A DNA stretch of 19,303 nt, from assembly GCA_017395275.1 (NCBI GenBank), contig JAFPVN010000006.1, positions 1 through 19,303 on the forward strand. Direction: 5' to 3'. The first letter of the stretch is position 1; every line of letters starts with the position of its first letter. Source of the stretch: Candidatus Methanomethylophilaceae archaeon (GTDB taxonomy: Archaea; Thermoplasmatota; Thermoplasmata; Methanomassiliicoccales; Methanomethylophilaceae). Both the position numbers and the translations under genes were made by a program. Below, in pieces: positions 14,792-19,303 of this stretch. The notes below the pieces were generated by a model, which saw only the letters and a list, made by a program, of their open reading frames with translations, searched no databases and had not been told where the DNA came from.

Positions 14792-15607
14792 ATGGACCCC
14801 TCCGTGCTCATCGGACTGCTCATACTCGGCGTAGTGGCCGGGATAATCGGTTCGCTCTTCGGAGTGGGCGGGGGGATCATTTTCATCCCCGTTCTGACGA
14901 TAGTCTACAAGCTTCCCGCGGTGGAGGCGGCGGCCATCAGCCTGATAGGCATCCTCTCGCTCTCCGCGGGTGCGGCATCGTACTACACCGAGCACAAGGT
15001 CGCCAACGTGAGATTGGGTTTGTATCTCGAGATCGGTACCACCATCGGGGCCATTGTCGGCGCGTTCGTCGCGGGGCTCATCGATCAGTGGATAATCTTC
15101 ACCATCTTCGCGGTGTTCGTCATCGCCAACGGCATAAGGATGCTCTTCAGCCACGGGAAGGACTGCGGCAGCACCGAAGGGGAGCACGAGTTCTACGCCA
15201 AGGACATGAAGACCGGCGAGACCATAGGGTACGACCTGAAGCACAAGACCGCCGGTTCGGCCATATGCTTCATAGCGGGAGCGTACTCCAGCGTGACCGG
15301 TGTCGGGGGAGGCGTGATCAAGGTGCCCGTGATGAACAACTTCATGGGCGTCCCGCTCAAGGCGGCGACGGCCACCAGCAGCTTCATGATCGGGCTGACG
15401 GCGTTCTGCGGTGCCATGGTCTACTTCATCAACGGACAGGTCGACCTCGAGTTCGCGGCGTGCGTCGCCATCGGATCCTACGCAGGCATGCTGGTCGGCA
15501 CCCGCATATCGAGGTATTTCGACACCACCGCCCTCAAGAGATACTTCGCGTTCGTCCTGTTCGCATCGGCGGTATCGATGCTGCTCAAGGCAGGTGGTGT
15601 ACTGTGA
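14792..15607 (+). CDS. TauE/SafE-family membrane transporter
   Basis: This 271-residue polytopic membrane protein is of the TauE/SafE (DUF81) family, whose members are proposed to export sulfite, sulfoacetate or other small organic anions. The two family repeats are seen as GIIGSLFGVGGGIIFIPVL (18-36) and AYSSVTGVGGGVIKVPVM near residue 170. Hydrophobic segments give about seven or eight predicted helices, with a hydrophilic loop around residues 120-150 (SHGKDCGSTEGEHE). The substrate cannot be told from sequence. ATG 14792 fits a leaderless start. An AAAGGA just upstream may also serve as a Shine-Dalgarno on a longer transcript. The stop overlaps the next gene by four bases (GTGA), so the two are coupled. 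Confidence 0.87.
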   Translation: MDPSVLIGLLILGVVAGIIGSLFGVGGGIIFIPVLTIVYKLPAVEAAAISLIGILSLSAGAASYYTEHKVANVRLGLYLEIGTTIGAIVGAFVAGLIDQWIIFTIFAVFVIANGIRMLFSHGKDCGSTEGEHEFYAKDMKTGETIGYDLKHKTAGSAICFIAGAYSSVTGVGGGVIKVPVMNNFMGVPLKAATATSSFMIGLTAFCGAMVYFINGQVDLEFAACVAIGSYAGMLVGTRISRYFDTTALKRYFAFVLFASAVSMLLKAGGVL

Positions 15608-15882
15608 TCGAACTCAATCAGTCCACAGGGAGGACACTCAGGTACGGCATCATCACCGGGTTGGCGGTGGTGCTGGCGGGACTGGTCGCCTCGGTGTTCT
15701 CCGGCGACGTATCCGAGAAGATCCTGTGGGTCGGGATCGGAATCATCATCTTCGTGCCGTTCGTCAGCATCATCGTGTCGGCGCTGGCACTTTACTCGGA
15801 GAAGGACTACTACTGGCTGAAGCGCGTCCTGCTGCTGATATCGATACTGATAGTCGGCCTCGTGGTGTCCCTTCTGCGCTGA
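15604..15882 (+). CDS. DUF1634 small membrane protein
   Basis: The 92-residue product begins at GTG 15604, overlapping the TauE stop by four bases. It has three hydrophobic segments (about 14-33, 40-62 and 73-91) with a short charged loop, EKDYYWLKR, before the last. This matches DUF1634, a family commonly encoded next to TauE/SafE genes and probably an accessory subunit of that transporter. The partner assignment rests on gene order and family knowledge. No catalytic residues are evident. Confidence 0.8.
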   Translation: MIELNQSTGRTLRYGIITGLAVVLAGLVASVFSGDVSEKILWVGIGIIIFVPFVSIIVSALALYSEKDYYWLKRVLLLISILIVGLVVSLLR

Positions 15883-15924
15883 ATCCGCCCGATACGCTTA
15901 ATTCCAGCATGGCGATACGGATGC

Positions 15925-16449
15925 ATGAAAGCCTTAGAGGAATACGTGACAGCCATCCCCGATTTCCCGGAGAAGGGCATCATTTTCAGGGACATAACCA
16001 CCATCCTTCAGGACAAGGACGGCCTCAAGCTCGCCATCGACGGCATGGCCGAGAAGCTGGAGGGCGTGGACTACGACCTCATCGCGGGACCCGAATCAAG
16101 GGGATTCATCTTCGGTACCCCTCTCGCATACCGCGTGGACAAGGGCTTCGTCATGATCAGGAAGAAGGGCAAGCTCCCGAGGGAGACCATCAGCGAGGAG
16201 TACGAGCTCGAGTACGGGAAGGCCACCATCGAGGTGCACAAGGACGCGATCAAGCCCGGACAGAAGGTTGTCCTCGTCGATGACCTGATCGCCACCGGAG
16301 GCAGCGCGGCCGCCTCCATAAAGCTCATCGAGCGCCTCGGAGGGAAGGTCGTGAAGGTCCTGTTCGTCATCGAGCTGAAGGGCCTTAAGGGAAGGGACAA
16401 GCTGAAGGGCTACGACGTCGAGTCCCTCATCGCCTACGAAGGCAACTGA
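15925..16449 (+). CDS. apt: Adenine phosphoribosyltransferase
   Basis: Apt converts adenine and PRPP to AMP in purine salvage. The 174-residue protein has the family start IPDFPEKGIIFRDITT, AGPESRGFIFGTPLA, the KKGKLPRET loop and the PRPP-binding motif VVLVDDLIATGGSA (about 115-128). The length matches bacterial-type Apt. ATG 15925 lies about 25 bp after a TATA-like GCTTAATTC (15896-15904), so leaderless initiation is likely. An overlapping ATG at 15921 is in another frame. It is followed 14 bp later by a membrane protein gene on the same strand. Confidence 0.94.
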   Translation: MKALEEYVTAIPDFPEKGIIFRDITTILQDKDGLKLAIDGMAEKLEGVDYDLIAGPESRGFIFGTPLAYRVDKGFVMIRKKGKLPRETISEEYELEYGKATIEVHKDAIKPGQKVVLVDDLIATGGSAAASIKLIERLGGKVVKVLFVIELKGLKGRDKLKGYDVESLIAYEGN

Positions 16450-16463
16450 ACGACGGGTTTGGC

Positions 16464-17063
16464 ATGGATCTGACCGTTATAATGACGGACATCTTCGGCC
16501 CCTACGGCATGGCCGGGGTCGTGGCCATGGTGTTTGTCGCGTTCCTGGTGGACGCAACGGTCTTCCCGTTCCTGCCCGAGATATTCATCATAATAGGGTT
16601 CGCCTACGAGCCCACCCCCGGGTTCGCGGTCATCCTGCTGCTGACGGCGATAATCGCGGAATGCCTGGGCAACACGCTCCTCTACTGCGTGGTCCAGAGG
16701 TTCGGACTCCCCAGGAAGCTGAAGCGGGTGATGAACAAGTACGTCAGCATACTGATCGTGAGCGACGAGCGCATGATGCTGCTGAACAGGATCGCTCCGA
16801 TGATCCCGTACTCCGGGGCGTTCATCAGCGTGATCGAGTCCTGGAAGCTCAGCAGGGCACTCTTCTACATAGTCATCGGATGCATCCTGAAGTACGGGCT
16901 GATCCTCTCGATGAGCACGTTCTTCTACTCCTACTTCACCAGCGACGTGGCGCAGTACGTGATGATCGGGTTCGTGATCCTGATACTGGCGATAAGCCTG
17001 ATAGCGTCGTACATCCGCAAAAGGAGGACGTTCCCCGAGGATGAGAACGCTTCTGAAGTGTGA
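16464..17063 (+). CDS. Polytopic membrane protein, possibly VTT/DedA-like
   Basis: The 199-residue protein has about five hydrophobic segments, at roughly 16-37, 38-50, 53-78, 133-154 and 164-186, and a short charged tail (RKRRTFPEDENASEV). The stretch MMLLNRIAPMIPYSGAFISVIESWKLSRALFYI is like the re-entrant loop region of VTT/DedA proteins, where a polar-proline motif precedes a Gly/Ser-rich segment. These proteins move lipids or ions across membranes, but I do not claim the function here. It is probably co-transcribed with apt (14 bp gap). No link to purine metabolism is evident. Its stop is 7 bp before the 3' end of the convergent tRNA-Leu gene. Confidence 0.65.
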   Translation: MDLTVIMTDIFGPYGMAGVVAMVFVAFLVDATVFPFLPEIFIIIGFAYEPTPGFAVILLLTAIIAECLGNTLLYCVVQRFGLPRKLKRVMNKYVSILIVSDERMMLLNRIAPMIPYSGAFISVIESWKLSRALFYIVIGCILKYGLILSMSTFFYSYFTSDVAQYVMIGFVILILAISLIASYIRKRRTFPEDENASEV

Positions 17064-17069
17064 GATAAG

Positions 17070-17153
17070 TGCAAGGGATGGGATTCGAACCCACGAACGA
17101 CTAACGACTAGACCCTGAATCTAGCACCTTTGGCCAAGCTCGGTAACCCTTGC
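17070..17153 (-). tRNA. tRNA-Leu(CAG)
   Basis: On the minus strand the acceptor stem GCAAGGG (17147-17153) pairs with CCCTTGC, with discriminator A at 17070 and no encoded CCA. The anticodon stem CTAGA/TCTAG encloses TTCAGGG, giving anticodon CAG (plus-strand CTG at 17115-17117). A long variable arm (TCGTTAGTCGTTCG) and a T-loop TTCGAAT are present, as in class II tRNA-Leu. The other tRNA here, tRNA-Glu, does encode CCA. Confidence 0.92.
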
Positions 17154-17174
17154 CTTGACCGAGCCATGTCATTA

Positions 17175-17188
17175 TCATATAAATACTT
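17175..17188 (-). promoter_or_regulatory. TATA box of tRNA-Leu
   Basis: The minus-strand AGTATTTATATGAT is centred about 28 bp before the tRNA 5' end at 17153, the expected BoxA distance. Confidence 0.6.
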
Positions 17189-17204
17189 GATTTTGGAGCG
17201 TATG

Positions 17205-17290
17205 CGGCGGTGACGTCGGCGATACCGTCAGAGAACGTGATAATGCGCGGTTTCCCGCAATAATGATGTTTCGGGCCCCGAAGGGCCCTG
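17205..17290 (-). other. Structured intergenic stretch with three hairpins
   Basis: Between the 72-residue gene and tRNA-Leu are three consecutive hairpins. They are TGACG/CGTCA (17211-17215 with 17226-17230), GCGG-TTTC-CCGC (17247-17258; GAAA tetraloop on the minus strand) and GGGCCC/GGGCCC (17273-17288; UUCG loop on the minus strand). The last may be the terminator of the minus-strand gene. The others are unexplained and could belong to its 3' UTR or a small RNA. No ORF fits. Confidence 0.4.
17273..17288 (-). terminator. UUCG hairpin downstream of the 72-residue gene
   Basis: On the minus strand GGGCCC-TTCG-GGGCCC forms a perfect 6-bp stem with a UUCG tetraloop, 28 bp after the gene's stop. 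There is no T-run directly after it. The architecture resembles the hairpin after eL15 (13060-13079). Confidence 0.45.
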
Positions 17291-17315
17291 GATTGTGCGA
17301 TGAGATGCGGACCGA

Positions 17316-17534
17316 TCAGGCCTTCATGATCTTCATCCAGCCGGCGGACTCGTAGACCGCGAGCTTCCTCTCGTTGAGGAGCTTCTCGAACTCCTCCCAA
17401 GAGATCACGTCGAGCCTGTTGTTGGTTCCCTTCGTGAACTGGATTCCGCTTGTTCCCTTTACCTTTCCTGGTTTCAGTCCCTTCTTCTGTGCGATGGTCT
17501 TCGCTTTGTCGAATGAAATCTTCTCCATTGCCAT
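17316..17534 (-). CDS. Unknown small basic protein, 72 residues
   Basis: I do not recognise this protein with confidence. It starts MAMEKISFDKAKTIAQKKG, has a central KGTSGIQFTKGTNNRLDVI and ends with SWEEFEKLLNERKLAVYESAGWMKIMK. It is lysine-rich, lacks membrane segments or cysteines, and looks like a compact alpha/beta fold. Evidence that it is real: an AGAGGGA Shine-Dalgarno (17540-17546) before ATG 17534, a TATA box on the same strand (17581-17594), and a hairpin after the stop. A second ATG at 17528 is less well spaced. Codons (TTC, TTT, AAG, AAA mixed) are less GC-biased than in neighbours, which may suggest transfer. Confidence 0.7.
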   Translation of the reverse strand: MAMEKISFDKAKTIAQKKGLKPGKVKGTSGIQFTKGTNNRLDVISWEEFEKLLNERKLAVYESAGWMKIMKA

Positions 17535-17580
17535 TTTGTTCCCTCTGAACCGTTTTTCGGTAAACCTTTATCGTTGGATG

Positions 17581-17594
17581 ATTATTTAAGTATT
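17581..17594 (-). promoter_or_regulatory. TATA box of the 72-residue gene
   Basis: The minus-strand AATACTTAAATAAT is centred about 54 bp before ATG 17534. This predicts a leader of roughly 28 nt that includes the Shine-Dalgarno. Confidence 0.5.
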
Positions 17595-17684
17595 TTCTAA
17601 AAATCGGATTAGCCAGCATATCCCGTATGGGTATTTTTTCTGTCTATTTTATTAGGAATGCCAAATTTTTATGCCTGTTATGTT

Positions 17685-17721
17685 GGAATATACATCCATA
17701 TTTGGTGGAGTATACATCCAT
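17685..17721 (+). repeat. Tandem 15-bp direct repeat, candidate operator
   Basis: GGAATATACATCCAT (17685-17699) and GGAGTATACATCCAT (17707-17721) match at 14 of 15 positions, with a 22-bp period, close to two helical turns. They lie about 30-65 bp upstream of the TATA box of the phosphohexomutase-like gene, in the AT-rich divergent region. Two copies on one face of the helix suggest binding of a dimeric regulator. Confidence 0.5.
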
Positions 17722-17749
17722 TTTATCCCCCGAAAACGCAGAACTAAAA

Positions 17750-17760
17750 ACTTTATTTAC
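17750..17760 (+). promoter_or_regulatory. TATA box of the phosphohexomutase-like gene
   Basis: ACTTTATTTAC is centred about 26 bp before ATG 17781, predicting a leaderless mRNA. No Shine-Dalgarno is seen before that ATG. Confidence 0.6.
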
Positions 17761-17780
17761 GGGGGTCGGTATGTGCGATT

Positions 17781-19079
17781 ATGCCCTCATCACAGGCGTC
17801 GGACCCTAGAGACAAACTAGCCGAGAAGCTCACCCCTGAGCTTGCTCTGCAGTTCGGTAAGCTCGCGGGATCCGAGCACCGCAACGTGGTGATAACCTCG
17901 GACCGCCACCCCAGCTCCATGATGATGAAGCAGGCGGCCGTCGCCGGGATCGTCGCGCTCGGAGGCAACGCATACGTCCTCGAGGACGTCCCCGCACCCT
18001 CCGTACCTTTCTGCGGCATCCCCTACACGTACCACATACACATCTCCTCCATAGTCCCCAACGGGCTCAGCGGGATGGAGATCTTCAACCAGAAGGGAGC
18101 GTACATCTCCTCGATGGACATATTCAACATGACCTACCGCGAGATGGGTCTGAAGTACCCCGATTTCAGTGCCCTCGGCACCGTCCACTACATGGACAAG
18201 AGGATGAGGCTCAGCCACACGGAGACCCTGAAGGGCAAGGTCCAGGACTGCAACTGCCAGGTCGTGCTGGACGCCACCTACTATCGTCCGGCCAAGATGA
18301 CCGCCAAGCTCCTGGAATCGCTGAACACCGACGTGGTCCTCATCAAGAGGACGGGTTCCAGATACCTCCCCGCCATGGGGCCGACCGAGCTCCAGGACCT
18401 CGCCAGGACCCAGAGGAGCTACCGCAACGCCATAGCACTGGCGGTCAACAGCGACGGGACCAGGGTCGCCGCCTTCGACAACGTAGGAAGATACATCACC
18501 AGCGAGCAGATCGGCATGATCTTCGCGGATTACATGAACCTCAGGAAGGTCACCGTCCCCATCGGGATGACCATGGCGCTGGACGAGGTCGTGAAGGCCA
18601 ACGGCGGCGTCGTCGTCAGGGCATCCAACTCCTTCAGGTCCGCGGTCGACGCGGGCATCGCCAACGGGTCCGACATGATCATGGACACCGACGGTCACTT
18701 CGTGTTCACCGACACCTCTCTCATGTCCGACGGCATACATGCCGCCGCCAAGCTGGCGGAGATCAACGGGAAGATGAAGCTCAGCGATTACGTCGAGGAC
18801 ATGGAGACCTTCCACAGGCTGAGCTACTCCGTGAGGACGCAGGTCAACAAGAACGACCTCATCACCAACATCCGCAAGATCATCGAGGAGGACGGTTACG
18901 ATTACATCGACACCGGTTCCACCAGGATCGAGTTCGACGACGGGTGCATCCTCATCCACCTCGAGGAGGGGGACGATGCGGTCACCATCAGCTGCGAGGG
19001 CCGCGACAAGGCCTATGCGGTCAGTCTGCTCGACATCGCCAAGGGAATGATCGACGAGAGCATCAGAAGATGCAACTGA
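17781..19079 (+). CDS. Phosphohexomutase-fold protein lacking catalytic motifs (probable pseudoenzyme)
   Basis: The 432-residue protein follows the alpha-D-phosphohexomutase (GlmM/ManB) fold along its whole length. Domain I has VVITSDRHPSSMMMKQAAVAG, domain III has VPIGMTMALDEVVKANGG, and DGIHAAAKLAEI precedes domain IV. The active-site loops have changed: TASHNP is ISSIVP (88-93; Ser90 kept, His-Asn lost), metal loop DGDxDR is N223-S-D-G-T-R228, sugar loop GGExSGH is I-M-D-T-D-G-H (to 306), and phosphate loop RPSGTEP is H393-L-E-E-G-D-D. A mutase with these changes should not bind Mg2+ or sugar phosphate normally. It may regulate or scaffold a true mutase, or bind another ligand. The start is leaderless at ATG 17781. 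The 3' end overlaps the convergent JAMM gene by 17 bp. Confidence 0.82.
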   Translation: MPSSQASDPRDKLAEKLTPELALQFGKLAGSEHRNVVITSDRHPSSMMMKQAAVAGIVALGGNAYVLEDVPAPSVPFCGIPYTYHIHISSIVPNGLSGMEIFNQKGAYISSMDIFNMTYREMGLKYPDFSALGTVHYMDKRMRLSHTETLKGKVQDCNCQVVLDATYYRPAKMTAKLLESLNTDVVLIKRTGSRYLPAMGPTELQDLARTQRSYRNAIALAVNSDGTRVAAFDNVGRYITSEQIGMIFADYMNLRKVTVPIGMTMALDEVVKANGGVVVRASNSFRSAVDAGIANGSDMIMDTDGHFVFTDTSLMSDGIHAAAKLAEINGKMKLSDYVEDMETFHRLSYSVRTQVNKNDLITNIRKIIEEDGYDYIDTGSTRIEFDDGCILIHLEEGDDAVTISCEGRDKAYAVSLLDIAKGMIDESIRRCN

Positions 19080-19303
19080 CGATCTCCAGGTCCGCTTCCT
19101 CGCCGTTGCAGTCGTATATCTTCCAGCTGGTACGGTCGTAGGGCATGCACGTGATTATGTGGTACCCGCCCATGTTGGAGAAGAACGTGAGGTCCTCCTC
19201 GGAGGCCTCGTTGCAGTAATCGGGATGCGAGTGCGCCGTGCCCACTATGTGGCAGTTGTTGGGCGCCATCCACATGTTGAGGAAACTGTGCTCGTCGCCG
19301 TAC
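19063..19303 (-). CDS. JAMM/MPN+ domain metallopeptidase, C-terminal part
   Basis: This minus-strand frame is open from the window end to TGA at 19065-19063, so the N-terminus is missing; an internal ATG at 19275 is not the start. It contains IVGTAHSHPDYCNEASEEDLTFF, in which H-S-H, seven residues, S, two residues and D exactly fit the JAMM zinc motif. The catalytic Glu would lie about 35-45 residues before the HSH, outside the window. Family members remove ubiquitin-like proteins (SAMPs) in archaea or act in other isopeptidase roles; the substrate is unknown. Following the motif is MGGYHIITCMPYDRTSWKIYDCNG, a normal MPN strand. The 3' end overlaps the convergent phosphohexomutase-like gene by 17 bp. 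Confidence 0.85.
   Translation of the reverse strand, partial: YGDEHSFLNMWMAPNNCHIVGTAHSHPDYCNEASEEDLTFFSNMGGYHIITCMPYDRTSWKIYDCNGEEADLEIVSCIF

Noticed and set aside
3348..15790. GCTGGCAC repeated five times (3348, 6215, 9311, 10860, 15783)
   Set aside because: All five are in plus-strand genes in the same phase (CTG GCA C), encoding Leu-Ala-Leu or Leu-Ala-Gln, so codon choice can explain them. They lack the flanking bases of the ATGTGCCAGC motif, and I do not count them with it.
15921..16283. An overlapping frame starting at ATG 15921 within apt
   Set aside because: The frame gives an Arg/His/Gly-rich product with no family likeness, while apt in the adjacent frame is unmistakable.
17560..17780. 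CRISPR-like repeats in the AT-rich region
   Set aside because: Only two copies of a 15-bp repeat with a 7-bp gap are present, which suits an operator and not a CRISPR array.

Overview
The window reads as chromosomal DNA of an archaeon, most likely a Methanomassiliicoccales-type methanogen or another Thermoplasmatota relative. The basis is a dense set of archaeal information-processing genes: archease, aIF1A, Rio1, the Dim2/Pno1-like KH protein, Pus10, eL21, Rpo4, a DUF655 protein, KsgA/Dim1, a YchF-like GTPase with TGS domain, family-B DNA polymerase and eL15. Codons are GC-rich, and AT-rich TATA boxes often sit about 26 bp before the start codon, as in leaderless transcription. The order-level placement is inferred from gene content and not proven.

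Layout. Positions 1-160 hold the last 33 codons of an IS605-family TnpB and its structured right end. Next come nadX (minus) and a divergent archease gene, then a PurN-like formyltransferase and an EhaR-like HAD protein. tRNA-Glu(UUC, minus) separates these from a tightly packed plus-strand translation cluster (3676-8666): aIF1A, rio1, KH/dim2, pus10, eL21, rpo4, DUF655, ksgA. A YchF-like GTPase and polB form a two-gene unit (8697-12294). eL15 follows with its own strong TATA box and a leader of about 58 nt. A HAD phosphatase and a ThiI-like protein lie on the minus strand (13087-14720). A TauE/SafE plus DUF1634 membrane pair, apt and a small polytopic membrane protein lie on the plus strand (14792-17063). 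tRNA-Leu(CAG) and an unknown 72-residue protein are on the minus strand. An AT-rich divergent promoter leads to a phosphohexomutase-like gene (17781-19079), which runs tail-to-tail into a JAMM/MPN+ peptidase gene cut by the window end.

How the genes work together. The 3676-8666 cluster joins initiation (aIF1A), small-subunit maturation (Rio1, Dim2, KsgA), tRNA modification (Pus10), a large-subunit protein (eL21) and an RNA polymerase stalk subunit (Rpo4). Genes inside it are separated by -4 to about 15 bp and carry Shine-Dalgarno sequences, while several first genes of transcription units look leaderless.

The least ordinary items are: (1) an oriented 10-mer, ATGTGCCAGC, found five times on the plus strand only and in different coding contexts; (2) a phosphohexomutase-fold protein in which the phosphoserine loop, metal loop, sugar loop and phosphate loop are all altered, so it is probably a pseudoenzyme, preceded by a tandem 15-bp direct repeat with a 22-bp period; (3) a shortened ThiI-like protein without a PP-loop; (4) mutually exclusive hairpins in the eL15 leader; and (5) the TnpB right end. 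I found no CRISPR array, rRNA or intein.
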